A DNA stretch of 64,000 bases from Candidatus Poribacteria bacterium (GTDB lineage: Bacteria > Poribacteria > WGA-4E > WGA-3G), in the NCBI GenBank assembly GCA_022821965.1, contig JAJECN010000046.1, forward strand, positions 60,722 to 124,721, written 5' to 3'. Numbering within the stretch: the first letter of the stretch is position 1; the number at the start of each line of letters is the position of its first letter. This document shows positions 38,553-48,300 of this stretch, piece by piece. The notes beneath the pieces are model-generated. The model did not search any database and was not told the origin of the DNA. It was given only the letters and a program-made list of their open reading frames with translations. Both the position numbers and the translations under genes were made by a program.

Positions 38553-38744
38553 GTCAGTTATCAGTTATCGGTTGTCGGAAAGTTTTAAAGTCCGTGAAAT
38601 GTGCTAAAGTGTTTTTGCTTGGGTGTTTCCCATAGTAAAGTGGTCAACACCTTTAGTACACTTCGCAACTTTAGACACACTTGTAAACTTCTTGACCGCT
38701 ACAGGAAACCTTTTAACTGAAAACTGAAGACTGACAACTAAAAA
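38553..38744. repeat. Inverted repeat of heptamer units upstream of the isomerase gene
   Basis: Left arm near 38553 reads GTTGTCAGTTATCAGTTATC then GGTTGTCGG; right arm near 38718 reads AACTGAAAACTGAAGACTGA then CAACTAAAAACTA, its partial inverse complement. Between them are AT-rich direct repeats of a CTTTAGTACACTT-like phrase. It lies between the HIT-family and isomerase genes. Confidence 0.5.
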
Positions 38745-39239
38745 CTATATTGCCAATTCCTGAAATATCTGTCCAAGCTTCTCCTGCGTCGCGTTCGGGT
38801 CCTCAATGATGATGCGTGCGCCGCCGATAACGTCCATAAACCCCAATTCACGCGGGTATCGCGGGACAATGTGCAAATGATAATGCGGGATGCTCGCACC
38901 GGAAGCATCACCCATGTTATACCCAACGTTGAAGCCACGTGGCTGATACGCACGCGTCAACACCTCAAAACAGAGACATTGGAGTTCGTGAAGTTCTTGA
39001 ACCTCTTCCTGATTCAATTCCCGTACATCAACGATATGCCGATTTGGAAAGATTAAGAGGTGCCCCGGACTGTAAGGATAGAGGTTAAGCGATATGGTAA
39101 AACGCTCGGTTCGATGTACCTCAAGGCGTTCGACTTTATCATTCTTTTCAACGATTGCACACAGAATACACGGGACATCTGGCCGGTTTTTTCCTTTAGC
39201 ATAAGGCATTTTGTTAGGGACGAAGAGGTTATGTCGCAT
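38745..39239 (-). CDS. HIT-family hydrolase/phosphorylase (Ap4A phosphorylase-like)
   Basis: About 164 residues from the ATG at 39239; the frame runs on to 39290 without conserved sequence. The histidine triad is HYHLHIVPR near residue 130 and CILC near residue 22 is a zinc pair found in the Ap4A phosphorylase/HINT-like branch. LYPYSPGHLLIFPNRHIVDV is the conserved core. These enzymes act on dinucleoside polyphosphates or nucleotidyl adducts. The gene stands alone. Confidence 0.88.
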   Translation of the reverse strand: MRHNLFVPNKMPYAKGKNRPDVPCILCAIVEKNDKVERLEVHRTERFTISLNLYPYSPGHLLIFPNRHIVDVRELNQEEVQELHELQCLCFEVLTRAYQPRGFNVGYNMGDASGASIPHYHLHIVPRYPRELGFMDVIGGARIIIEDPNATQEKLGQIFQELAI

Positions 39240-39334
39240 AAAGGAGTTTCCTGTATTTTGAAATAGAAAAAGATTGAATTTCTGATACATAATATGATAT
39301 ATTATTTTAATAAAGCATGCAAGCAGATATTTAT

Positions 39335-39370
39335 TAGCAGTCAGTTATCAGCAATCAGCAGTCAGCCGTG
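39335..39370. repeat. Degenerate heptamer repeat tract
   Basis: Five units of the AGCAGTC/AGTTATC/AGCAATC kind lie between the HIT-family gene and the first WD40 gene. They belong to the same family as the tracts at 6.35, 14.8, 38.6 and 51.6 kb. Confidence 0.5.
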
Positions 39371-39492
39371 CTTTATTTTTCTCCAACCCTGTTTTTCTCA
39401 TCAACCGTTTTGTACGTAGTTTTCCTGCCAGATAACATGAACCAAACCGCGCCTGCTAAACATAGATTACAGGTGCTTCGTAGGAGATTTTC

Positions 39493-41454
39493 ATGGAAAA
39501 TAGAAATTCCCTTACCCCTACGCCCCTGAGTGTAGAAGGTGAGGATGTGACGACGTGGGCACTTCCTGAAGGCGCGATTGCTCGGTTAGGACGGGGTAGT
39601 ATCCGCGATATGGCATTCTCACAGGATGGACAGTCCTTCGCAGTAGCATCAGCAATCGGACTCTGGTTGTACGAACTCCCTACATTATCTCCAATTACAC
39701 TCTGGGACACGGAACGTGGGATGACTAACTCTGTCACATTTTTCCCTGATAATCGTCGGATTGTCACACACACTTTTGCGGGGGATCTAAAGATATGGGA
39801 TCTTGAACGCAGTGTTTGTATAGGCGAAGTAAACGATCACGGCAGGAGCGATATTTCTAAACCTGTCTTCTCTCAAGACGGACAGCGCATTGCATCGATT
39901 AGTTTTAGCAGTCATGGGAAAATATACGTTTGGTGTCCGCACACTGGAAAACAACTCAGCGAAACTGAAATCCGATACTCCTATGATATTCATCCATACC
40001 GATTTTCTCCTGATGCAAGGTTGTTGGTAGGAAAAAAGAGCGAGAGGGATTCTGATCCCGAATCTGTCATTATATGGAATGTCGAGACGGGAGAACGAAT
40101 CGGTTGTTTCACGGAATACCCCGACGAGATGCAGAACCTCCGCTTTTCACCCGATGGAAGGCAGCTTGCTGCTGGTAGTTCGGATGGTACAATTTGGGTT
40201 TGGGATTTAGAAAAAGGACGACCGGAAACGATTCACACTGATTATGGAGATGCCCGGATGTTTCCACATTACTCATCAGAGGGTGGGTTGGTTGCCGCTG
40301 CGATTTCTGAACGCAAGGTTGAGGTCTGGAATATAGAACAGAACGAAAAACTTGACGAGTTTGAACATCGAGGGAATAATTGGATTACCTGTTTTTCGAG
40401 CAGCGGAAAACAATTAGCAGTCGAAACCCGTAGTGAAATCAAAATTTGGGCGAAAGCGGAAGGTCCTTCACACGCACTTTTAACCCTTCATGGACATATT
40501 CCTACGATGGATACGTTAGTCTTTTCACCTGATGAAAAGACACTTGCCGCCGGATTTTGGCGTGACAATATCCACCTGTGGGACCTCGCAAGTAGACGTT
40601 CATACCAACCACATAACGAAAAACTGCCCGCGACTTCACATAACGTTTATCGTTCTCCCAACGGGAAAATCATTTCTATCAATCAATATGGAGATGACTT
40701 AAACGTGCGGGAGGTCGGTAAGAATGAACCTCTTATTGAACTTACCGGACCCGAAGAGGCTTTGGGGCGCGCCAAAGCGTACGCCCCCACAGGGCATCGG
40801 ATTGCAAGCGCGGATCAAGACAACAACATACATATCTGGGAGTGTATGTCACCCTTAAATGACATCACCGAAAGCGAAAATTGGCAAAAATACACTACGG
40901 TCATCAACGATGCGGAATTTATTGATGGGTTGAGATTCAGCCTGAACGGATTGGCATTTAGTCCTGATGGAAAACGACTCGCAAGTATCTCAAAGTCCCG
41001 GGATTGCAAAGCCGGTTTGTGGGATGTTGATTCGGGGAAACAGATTGCTGAACTTCCTTTAACATCTTCGACAAATTATGAGAAAGACGCTGGGATAGCG
41101 TTTTCGCCGAACGGAGATATCATTGCTGGTGGCAAGTCGGGAGAAATTACATTGTGGGACGCGGCAGATGGGAAAGTGCTCATGACCCTCCCACAACCCG
41201 AAGGAAATGGGCGACCAATTACACTATGTTTTTCACCTTGTGGACATTACTTACTTTCCGGTTCGTGGTGGCAACGGGGTCTACAGAAGGTGCCTATCCG
41301 CTTATGGGAGGTCGCAACAGGCAAAAACATTGCCACGTTCTGGGGACACACCACCGATGTCCAGTGTTTCGCATTCTCACAGGATGGCACCCTTCTCGTA
41401 AGTGGTGGACATGATGGGGCAATCTACCTCTGGGACTTGAAATCTTATCTGTAG
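39493..41454 (+). CDS. WD40 beta-propeller protein, first of three tandem paralogues
   Basis: A 653-residue protein with no signal peptide. Its first domain begins TWALPEGAIARLGRGSIRDM, then a series of WD40 blades recognisable by FSPDG...LAxG...IWVWDLE and ending in GHTTDVQCFAFSQDG then GGHDGAIYLWDL. I count at least twelve blades, enough for two seven-bladed propellers. WD40 propellers are scaffolds; no catalytic domain is fused. GGAGATTTTC precedes the ATG. The next gene begins 19 bases after its stop, so the three form one operon. Confidence 0.85.
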   Translation: MENRNSLTPTPLSVEGEDVTTWALPEGAIARLGRGSIRDMAFSQDGQSFAVASAIGLWLYELPTLSPITLWDTERGMTNSVTFFPDNRRIVTHTFAGDLKIWDLERSVCIGEVNDHGRSDISKPVFSQDGQRIASISFSSHGKIYVWCPHTGKQLSETEIRYSYDIHPYRFSPDARLLVGKKSERDSDPESVIIWNVETGERIGCFTEYPDEMQNLRFSPDGRQLAAGSSDGTIWVWDLEKGRPETIHTDYGDARMFPHYSSEGGLVAAAISERKVEVWNIEQNEKLDEFEHRGNNWITCFSSSGKQLAVETRSEIKIWAKAEGPSHALLTLHGHIPTMDTLVFSPDEKTLAAGFWRDNIHLWDLASRRSYQPHNEKLPATSHNVYRSPNGKIISINQYGDDLNVREVGKNEPLIELTGPEEALGRAKAYAPTGHRIASADQDNNIHIWECMSPLNDITESENWQKYTTVINDAEFIDGLRFSLNGLAFSPDGKRLASISKSRDCKAGLWDVDSGKQIAELPLTSSTNYEKDAGIAFSPNGDIIAGGKSGEITLWDAADGKVLMTLPQPEGNGRPITLCFSPCGHYLLSGSWWQRGLQKVPIRLWEVATGKNIATFWGHTTDVQCFAFSQDGTLLVSGGHDGAIYLWDLKSYL

Positions 41455-41473
41455 AATATAAGGAGATATTTTT

Positions 41474-43435
41474 GTGGAAAATAGAAAGACGCAAGCAGCC
41501 ACTTCGTTTAGTATTGACGACAGCAACATAGCCACATGGGCACTCCCTGAAGGCGCGATTGCCAGATTAGGGAGGGGTAGTGGGTTTGATATAGCATTCT
41601 CCCCAGATGAACAATATCTCGCGGTTGGAACAAGGATAGGTCTCTGGTTGTATGAACTTTCCACGTTGTCTCCCATCGCGCTGTGGGAGACAGATAGGGG
41701 ATATATTCAAGATGTTGCATTTTCACCCGATAGCCGATGGATTGCCGCACACACACTTCACGAAGCACTCAGGGTTTGGGACATCCAGAACGAGGTTTGC
41801 ATTGCTGAGATGGAGTTTACAAAGAAGTCGGATCGTTTCGGTCTTATCAAGCCTGTTTTTTCCAAAGATGGAGAACGCCTCGTTGTATTCAATAAACGAC
41901 GCGAGCGTAACATGAAGATTCAGGTTTGGTGCCCGCGCACCGGCACACAACTCAGTGAAACTGAAATCCCATATACTCATGATGTCTATCCTACCTGCTT
42001 TTCCCAAGATCTAAATTTGCTGGCGGGTAAGTGTGCTGAATTCATCGCGGTGTGGTGTGTGGAGACCGGTGAACAAATTGCCCAGTTTGACTGGTCTGAA
42101 AGGTTGAAGCGCCTCTGTTTTTCGCCGTGTGGACGGTTCCTTGGTGCTGGTGGTTTCAAGGGTACAATTCAGGTCTGGAATGTGGAAAACGAACGTTTAG
42201 AGGGAACCTATACCGGATATAAAGACGCTTGGATGTATCCATATTATCCACCAGAGGGAGGATTAATTGCAGCTGCAGTTTTTTCGTCTGAACCTAAGGC
42301 AGAGGTATGGCATTTAGAAAAAGATGAAAAAATTGACACATTTGAACATCAACCCGAATCCAGTTTTGTTCGTTTTTCAGAGAGTGGCACACAATTGGCT
42401 TGCAGCGACCCCCACGGGATTAAAATATGGACGAAAGACAAACCGACTGTTCACCCACTCCCAACCATTCAAGGGCATAGTGGTACTGTGAGTTCATTAG
42501 TTTTTGCACCGGACGATAAAATGTTAGTAACTGCGTACCGAGGGCGGACGGGACTTCTATGGGATGTTGCAAGTAAGACTGCACAACGTCCAACTGCAAC
42601 AGACTTACCTGGACCTGGTAAAATACTTGATGTCTACCCATCTTCCAATGGGAAAATCTTTTCTACCAGCCAAGACGAAGACATCTGGAAAGTATGGGAG
42701 TTTGGAAACGGCGAACCCATTGCTGAAATCCCTATCCCTGAACCGGGGCTGTTATTGAGAACAGGTAGTGAGGCACTCACGCCAACGGGACACCGACTCG
42801 CTGCCGCTGGCATAGATCGGAACATCTATGTGTGGAAATATAAGCCTTCAGTAAATGATATGGATATGAGAGGGGATTGGGAAAAGTGTGCCATACTTAC
42901 AGGACACCCAAAATCTATTGGGGCGTTGGCGTTTAGTCCTGACGGAAAACGGCTTGCGAGTATCTCAATAGATCGAACTGCCCTATTGTGGGATATTGAT
43001 ACAAGCGAACAGATTACCGAGATGGATTTACCTCCACCACAAGGAAAGAGCGTGTATCGTTATACCGCCGTTGGAATAGCGTTCTCACCACTTGGTGATA
43101 TAATTGTCGGTGGACACAAGGGAGACATTATGTTTTGGGATGCGACAGACGGTAAAACACTCATGACACTCCCACAACCCGAAGAAAGCCAACAACCTAT
43201 TGCATTCTGTTTTTCGCCGTGCGGACAATATTTAGTCTCCGGTGCCTGGTGGCAGTCGGGTCTGCAAAAAGTGCCCATCCGCTTGTGGAAGGTTGCGAGT
43301 GGTAAAAATATTGTTACTTTTTGGGGACACACCACTGATGTCCAATGCTTCGCGTTTTCGCAGGACGGCACTTTTTTAGCAAGCGGCGGACACGATGGCG
43401 TGATTTACCTTTGGGATCTGACACCTTATCTGTAG
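41474..43435 (+). CDS. WD40 beta-propeller protein, second of three tandem paralogues
   Basis: Also 653 residues. It starts at a GTG eight bases after AGGAG. The blade pattern follows the first copy nearly throughout (TWALPEGAIARLGRGSGFDI, FSPCGRFLGAGG, LPTIQGHSGTVSSLVFAPDD), and the last 60 residues are almost identical, including LWKVASGKNIVTFWGHTTD. Divergence is greater in the middle. The gap before the third gene repeats the same TAGAA(C/T)A-AAGGAGATATTTT junction, showing that the unit was duplicated with its ribosome binding site. Confidence 0.85.
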   Translation: MENRKTQAATSFSIDDSNIATWALPEGAIARLGRGSGFDIAFSPDEQYLAVGTRIGLWLYELSTLSPIALWETDRGYIQDVAFSPDSRWIAAHTLHEALRVWDIQNEVCIAEMEFTKKSDRFGLIKPVFSKDGERLVVFNKRRERNMKIQVWCPRTGTQLSETEIPYTHDVYPTCFSQDLNLLAGKCAEFIAVWCVETGEQIAQFDWSERLKRLCFSPCGRFLGAGGFKGTIQVWNVENERLEGTYTGYKDAWMYPYYPPEGGLIAAAVFSSEPKAEVWHLEKDEKIDTFEHQPESSFVRFSESGTQLACSDPHGIKIWTKDKPTVHPLPTIQGHSGTVSSLVFAPDDKMLVTAYRGRTGLLWDVASKTAQRPTATDLPGPGKILDVYPSSNGKIFSTSQDEDIWKVWEFGNGEPIAEIPIPEPGLLLRTGSEALTPTGHRLAAAGIDRNIYVWKYKPSVNDMDMRGDWEKCAILTGHPKSIGALAFSPDGKRLASISIDRTALLWDIDTSEQITEMDLPPPQGKSVYRYTAVGIAFSPLGDIIVGGHKGDIMFWDATDGKTLMTLPQPEESQQPIAFCFSPCGQYLVSGAWWQSGLQKVPIRLWKVASGKNIVTFWGHTTDVQCFAFSQDGTFLASGGHDGVIYLWDLTPYL

Positions 43436-43454
43436 AACACAAGGAGATATTTTG

Positions 43455-45530
43455 ATGGAAGACAAAAAATTAGTAATTCCTGCCCCAGTCGGTGCAGGCG
43501 ATGATGCGACAACTTGGGCACTCCCCGAAGGCGCGATTGCTCGATTGGGACAGGGGCTTGTGGAGGATCTGGTGTTCTCCCCGGATGGATATTATCTTGC
43601 TGTGGGAACAAGGGTAGGACTCTGGTGGTATGAAGTGGAAACGATGTCACCTATCGCATTATGGGGTGCGGAACGAGGCGTATTTGTAGCCACTTTTTCG
43701 CCTAACGGAAAATGGATCGCTATCAGCGACTGGGAGAGCCATATAGAGGTGTGGGACGTACAGCAAGGTCTACGTGTGACGCAGATAGAAACAGAATGGA
43801 ATCATTTCACCTTTTCGTCTAACAGTCAATGGTTCGCTACAAGTGACAGCACTACTGGAACTGTCCACCTTTGGCACCCAGAAACGGGCGAACTTCTTGA
43901 GAAATTTAGGTGTGAACCCGAAAAAGGCGGTAGCTTCATGCCGATCGCCTTTTCACCTGATACTCATCTGCTTGCGTCCACAGGTCGTGCCGGGGCAGAT
44001 AGCGATGCTGAATCCATAATAGTATGGGACACGGAAAGCGGGAAACGTGTTGCCTGCCTCACCGGACACACTGGTTCAGTCTATCGCCTCTGTTTTTCGC
44101 CGTGTGGTAGATTTCTTGCCGCCGGTGGAGAAGAGGATGGAACAGTCCGCGTCTGGGACACGGCTAACTGGCAACAGATTCAGATATACACCGATTATGG
44201 TGACGCAGACATGAATCCATCTTACTCACCGGAAGGTGTTCTGCGTGCAACGGCAATTTCCTATATTGAAAGGTTTCGTGACAGTATCATTACTGTATGG
44301 GCTTTGGAAAGCAATGAGAAGCTCTATTCTACTATAGAGGACATTGGCGGAACACATGGAACAGTCCGTTTTTCAAACGGATCACAATTGGCACACGAAT
44401 CTGGAGAGGGCGGCATCAAGGTGTGGTTCTTTGGAAACTTGCATACGCAAGAATCTGACTATCAGCCTACTTTTGACCCAAATTCAGTAATATTTTCAGG
44501 CAATGGCGAAACGTTGGCAGTTGAGTCGAGGTACTATGCTGAGGCTTTTTTATGGGATATTGAAAGCAAGCGTCCACGACGAACCGGAGGAAGACAACAC
44601 CTATTCACATTTTCCAATGGTGATAGTTATATTGTTAGCATTAATGAAGGAACCGTCACACTCCTGGACAGTGAAAACATTGAGTCGCCAATTGCTGAAT
44701 TTACCGGGCACGATAAAGCATGGGTGCAGCAGGCATTTACACCCGCAGCAAACCTTCTCGCATGTGCTGATGAGGAAGGAACAATCGTAGTATGGAATGC
44801 ACAAAGTGGACATGAACAATGTAAACTCAAACATCAACTCAAATACCTACCTCACGACCAATCCCAAATTACACTATTGGAATTCAGTCCAGATGGCAAA
44901 TTTCTTCTAAGTCAAGAATTTTGTGGTAAGTCTGCGCGACTATGGGATGTCGAACACGGTGAAGAGATACATGAATTTCCAGGCGATAAGGTTGGGAATG
45001 TAGGCGGGTTTTCTCCGTGCGGTTTGTATGTGGCTTGTGGCGGAGAGGAAGCACCAGATTATATGTTACCAGATTACATGTTATGGGATGTTAGCCTCCG
45101 TGAAATTTCCGCAGTCATACAAAGTGAGGAAACAGCACCAGTGAATGGGATATATATTAAATTCGCTTTTTCGCCATGCGGTTCATATTTAGCATGTGGC
45201 GGAGAATTAAAACAACCAGAAATCCTGTTGTGGGACATAAAACAGAGTCAAATCCATAAACGTATATCTTTACCCAAACATTATGATAATATGATGGCGT
45301 TAGCATTTTCATCATGTGGAAAGTACTTGGCTGGTGGTATGTGGTGGCAGCCAGGTTTTAAGAAGGTTCCTATCCATTTGTGGGAGGTTGAAACAGGTAA
45401 GTTGATCGCCACATTTTTGGGACATCCAACAGACGTGCAGGGACTTGCTTTTTCACCGAACAATGAACTCTTGGCAAGTGCGAGTTTTGATGGCTCCATT
45501 CTTCTCTGGGATCTGACACCTTATCTGTAG
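43455..45530 (+). CDS. WD40 beta-propeller protein, third of three tandem paralogues
   Basis: About 691 residues from the ATG at 43455, eight bases after AAGGAG. It keeps the TWALPEGAIARLGQGLVEDL opening and the GHPTDVQGLAFSPNN plus LLWDLTPYL ending, but middle blades have diverged and are longer, with extra segments (GGEEAPDYMLPDYMLWDV). It has no signal peptide. It is the last gene of the WD40 operon; the duplicated junction after its stop has lost its AGGAG (now GCAAGCAGG). Confidence 0.85.
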   Translation: MEDKKLVIPAPVGAGDDATTWALPEGAIARLGQGLVEDLVFSPDGYYLAVGTRVGLWWYEVETMSPIALWGAERGVFVATFSPNGKWIAISDWESHIEVWDVQQGLRVTQIETEWNHFTFSSNSQWFATSDSTTGTVHLWHPETGELLEKFRCEPEKGGSFMPIAFSPDTHLLASTGRAGADSDAESIIVWDTESGKRVACLTGHTGSVYRLCFSPCGRFLAAGGEEDGTVRVWDTANWQQIQIYTDYGDADMNPSYSPEGVLRATAISYIERFRDSIITVWALESNEKLYSTIEDIGGTHGTVRFSNGSQLAHESGEGGIKVWFFGNLHTQESDYQPTFDPNSVIFSGNGETLAVESRYYAEAFLWDIESKRPRRTGGRQHLFTFSNGDSYIVSINEGTVTLLDSENIESPIAEFTGHDKAWVQQAFTPAANLLACADEEGTIVVWNAQSGHEQCKLKHQLKYLPHDQSQITLLEFSPDGKFLLSQEFCGKSARLWDVEHGEEIHEFPGDKVGNVGGFSPCGLYVACGGEEAPDYMLPDYMLWDVSLREISAVIQSEETAPVNGIYIKFAFSPCGSYLACGGELKQPEILLWDIKQSQIHKRISLPKHYDNMMALAFSSCGKYLAGGMWWQPGFKKVPIHLWEVETGKLIATFLGHPTDVQGLAFSPNNELLASASFDGSILLWDLTPYL

Positions 45531-45587
45531 AATGCAAGCAGGTTAACACACCATAAGGCGCGCTTAGGTAGGACTATAAAAGAAAAC

Positions 45588-45616
45588 GTGACTTTTTTCT
45601 TGGTTTAGTGTATCCT
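45588..45616 (+). promoter_or_regulatory. Candidate promoter for the kinase-like gene
   Basis: GTGACT (45588-45593), 17 bases, TATCCT (45611-45616), about 40 bases before the start. Each box matches consensus in four of six positions, so this is moderate evidence that the kinase-like gene is transcribed separately from the WD40 operon. Confidence 0.4.
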
Positions 45617-45654
45617 ATCATTTTAATCTGATAAAACTAATGAGGATAAATGAA

Positions 45655-46485
45655 ATGCCCACTGGACACCCACTTCTGGACGTTACGGGAATTGATACAG
45701 ATATCGAAACATACCTGAAACAGATCGGCGAAATCACATATCGGTTTCCAGTATACGACTCAAGGGATCAGTCATTCCAGACGGTAGTGGACAACCGACG
45801 TTGGTTCGTCAAACACGGTAACACGCCACAAAATGTCACGTGGCTCAAGCAAGCCGTTCGTTTTCATGCCGCTGTCCAGCACGAAGCAGTCTCTCAATTG
45901 CACAATACTTTCACCACACCAAATGGATTCACACTGGTCTACGACTGGATAGATGGCGAGGGGCTGCGTCCGGAAAAGGAACTCAGTGCCGATGAAGTCC
46001 ATCCGCGCGACAGGTTTTGTGCGTTGCCAGCAGCTGAAATTATTGATGCGCTTAACGTCATATACGATGTCCACATCCTCATCGAAAAAAGAGGCTTCAT
46101 CGCTGAAGACTTTTATGACGGCAGTATTATTTATGACTTTGAGAAAAAACAGGTGCATCTGTTCGATTTCGACTTCTATCATCCGGGACCCTTTATAAAT
46201 GACCGAGGACGGTTGTATGGTTCAAGTCGCTTTATGGCACCAGAGGAATTTCAGAAAGGCGAACGCATCGACGAAAGAACAAACGTCTTTATGTTAGGGC
46301 GTACAGCGTTCGTATTGCTCGCTAACAACAGCGATGCCCGAAATGATTGGAAGGGAAACGATGCTATGTGGAGCGTCGCGAAAAAGGCAACAAATGCGGA
46401 CAAACAGTTACGATACCAATCCGTCCGAGAATTTGTTTCGGCATGGCACACCGCAATTGCAAGGGGCAACATTTCAAATGCCTGA
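45655..46485 (+). CDS. Divergent protein kinase-like protein
   Basis: About 276 residues from the ATG at 45655, eight bases after GAGG (the frame opens at 45640). RRWFVKHG has a Lys (about 53) where the kinase ATP-binding Lys lies. The catalytic loop reads AEDFYDGS (151-158) and the metal loop HLFDFDFY (168-175), in place of HRDxxxxN and DFG. FMAPEEF corresponds to APE. These features match a bacterial serine/threonine-kinase-like family with a DFYDG loop. Activity is uncertain because Asn is replaced by Ser. It follows the WD40 operon. Confidence 0.65.
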   Translation: MPTGHPLLDVTGIDTDIETYLKQIGEITYRFPVYDSRDQSFQTVVDNRRWFVKHGNTPQNVTWLKQAVRFHAAVQHEAVSQLHNTFTTPNGFTLVYDWIDGEGLRPEKELSADEVHPRDRFCALPAAEIIDALNVIYDVHILIEKRGFIAEDFYDGSIIYDFEKKQVHLFDFDFYHPGPFINDRGRLYGSSRFMAPEEFQKGERIDERTNVFMLGRTAFVLLANNSDARNDWKGNDAMWSVAKKATNADKQLRYQSVREFVSAWHTAIARGNISNA

Positions 46486-46516
46486 TACAATTCAGGCAGA
46501 AATAGGAACAATATTT

Positions 46517-47377
46517 ATGCGAAAAATAACTGATAACGAAATCCAATTCTTCAACGATAACGGCTATCTCATTCTGAAAGAGGTTATCCAACCCGATGAA
46601 CTCGCTGTTACGCAAACCGAAAGTCAACGGCTTATTGACGAGATTTTGGCAGGCGGACCGGCAGATGAGTGGTGCAACCGTGGACCGGAACGGATCCCTT
46701 ATTATCTGACCTATCTGCATTCCCATCCGAACGAATTCTCCCTGCGGTTACTTGCCCATCCGTTCATCGGGGATCTGCTGCATCGAATCATCGGACCCGA
46801 TTTTATCCCATGCTATGAATCCCTTGTTTTCAAACTGCCGAAACACGGTTCTTCTGTCAGATGGCATAGGGACGGCAATGCAATCCGAGAAAATCACCCG
46901 ATCTTCAACGTTGACATATATCTTGATGATTCGACTGTTGATAATGGGTGCGTTTGGGTCATCCCGAAAAGCCATCTCTGGGGCATTGAAGAGGCACAGG
47001 AGGTTATTGAGAGAGGCGAAGTCAATTTTGAGCGTGAAGACGCAGTACCTGCAGAGGTGGAACCGGGGGACATCCTGCTCCATCATACCAAAGTTCTGCA
47101 CGGTAGCAAAATTAACACGAGCGAAACGCTTCGCAGAGTCATCTATTTTGATCAGCGGACACCGCGGTGGAACGAGCGATATAAATGGTGGCAAAACGAA
47201 TTCCTCACTGAGCGTTGCAAACTCTATCAACGCGCACTCCACGAACGCCGCACAAACCCGTATTCCTCCGACACGGAGCAGTTCCCTTACGAAGTACCAC
47301 CAGACATGCCGACATGGGATCCAAACGACGATTTTGACCTGCGGATTCAGCACCGCGCTTATGCGTACCAAGGGTAA
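46517..47377 (+). CDS. Phytanoyl-CoA dioxygenase (PhyH) family protein
   Basis: About 286 residues from the ATG at 46517, ten bases after AGGAAC and 31 bases past the kinase-like stop; a longer open frame to 46334 overlaps that gene and lacks family sequence. Iron ligands are H and D in VRWHRDGNAI, with the distal His in KVLHGSKINTSETLRR and Arg for 2-oxoglutarate. FFNDNGYLILKEV and VWVIPKSHLWG are typical. It is more similar in layout to PhyH proteins acting on small hydroxylated substrates than to phytanoyl-CoA hydroxylase itself. Confidence 0.88.
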   Translation: MRKITDNEIQFFNDNGYLILKEVIQPDELAVTQTESQRLIDEILAGGPADEWCNRGPERIPYYLTYLHSHPNEFSLRLLAHPFIGDLLHRIIGPDFIPCYESLVFKLPKHGSSVRWHRDGNAIRENHPIFNVDIYLDDSTVDNGCVWVIPKSHLWGIEEAQEVIERGEVNFEREDAVPAEVEPGDILLHHTKVLHGSKINTSETLRRVIYFDQRTPRWNERYKWWQNEFLTERCKLYQRALHERRTNPYSSDTEQFPYEVPPDMPTWDPNDDFDLRIQHRAYAYQG

Positions 47378-47532
47378 TAGAAGCGTTTACAGAGGCATAG
47401 TCCCATGAAGATAAAAAAATAATTCGGCAAAGTCGGTTGCGGTTGCAAACCATGAAGAAATCCGCAGAAACACCCCAGCAAAAACCCCCAGCAAAAACCC
47501 TACCGGACCTGGTGAAAATAGGAGGCAAAGCA

Positions 47533-48270
47533 ATGAACGTTCTACTGATAGGCGGTTCCGGTCACGTCGGAACCATGACGCTCCCTTATATGAAGAGCCA
47601 TCACAATTTTCGAGTCCTCGACCTCAATCCGCCCAAAGATACCTCTATAGATTATATCCAAGGATCCGTTACCGACCCTGATATTGTTCAAGAAGCGTTG
47701 AAAGGGATGGACACCTTAGTTTACATGGTAATGCTGCAACCGACGAGCGATCGTTCCTCTGTCGCGGATTTCAGCGACATTGTTGCAAACTACGAGGTGA
47801 ACGCAAAAGGGCTGCATATCGTGCTACACGCCGCGAAGGAAGCTGGCATTCGACACGCTGTCTATACAAGCACCTTCACCGTGCATGAGCGGACGCGAAA
47901 CAATTTTCCGTATGAAGATGTCGTGCCTCGTGATAATCCCGGCGTTTACGGATTAACCAAAGGCTTCGGCGAACAGGTCTGCGAATACTTCTCACGGGAA
48001 CACGGCATGTCGCTTATTGCTCTGCGAATCACAGGTCCCTCCACACGCGAACAGTGGCTTGAGCGTTACAATCAACCAAAAGATTCCTCAGTGCACATCT
48101 GGTGGACCGACGAGGAAGACTTAGCAACTGCCTATCTCGCTGCTATCTCCGTTGAACACGAAGGCTTTGACGCTTTCTTCATCTCGGGAGATCACGAACA
48201 GAAGGAAATCAACCTCTCAAAAGCGAAACGCCTACTCGGTTGGGAACCCTTGACGCATACGCGTGTGTGA
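47533..48270 (+). CDS. NAD-dependent epimerase/dehydratase family protein
   Basis: About 245 residues. AGGAGG eight bases before the ATG at 47533 fixes the start; the frame opens earlier at 47437. MNVLLIGGSGHVGTM is the extended-SDR glycine motif, YTSTFTVHE carries the Ser/Thr and VYGLTKGFGEQ the catalytic Tyr-x3-Lys. Length is short for the family, so the substrate domain is reduced. Likely acts on a nucleotide sugar or lactone; not determined. Confidence 0.85.
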   Translation: MNVLLIGGSGHVGTMTLPYMKSHHNFRVLDLNPPKDTSIDYIQGSVTDPDIVQEALKGMDTLVYMVMLQPTSDRSSVADFSDIVANYEVNAKGLHIVLHAAKEAGIRHAVYTSTFTVHERTRNNFPYEDVVPRDNPGVYGLTKGFGEQVCEYFSREHGMSLIALRITGPSTREQWLERYNQPKDSSVHIWWTDEEDLATAYLAAISVEHEGFDAFFISGDHEQKEINLSKAKRLLGWEPLTHTRV

Positions 48271-48300
48271 AAAACGCTATGGATAAGGAGAACCTTCACG

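Noticed and set aside
46334..46516. Longer N-terminus of the third PhyH protein
   Set aside because: It overlaps the end of the kinase-like gene out of frame and contains no family motif; AGGAAC precedes the ATG at 46517.
46748..47408. Frames of 207 and 218 codons overlapping the third PhyH gene
   Set aside because: The PhyH reading has complete iron-ligand motifs; these alternatives have no known motif and are shadows in other frames.
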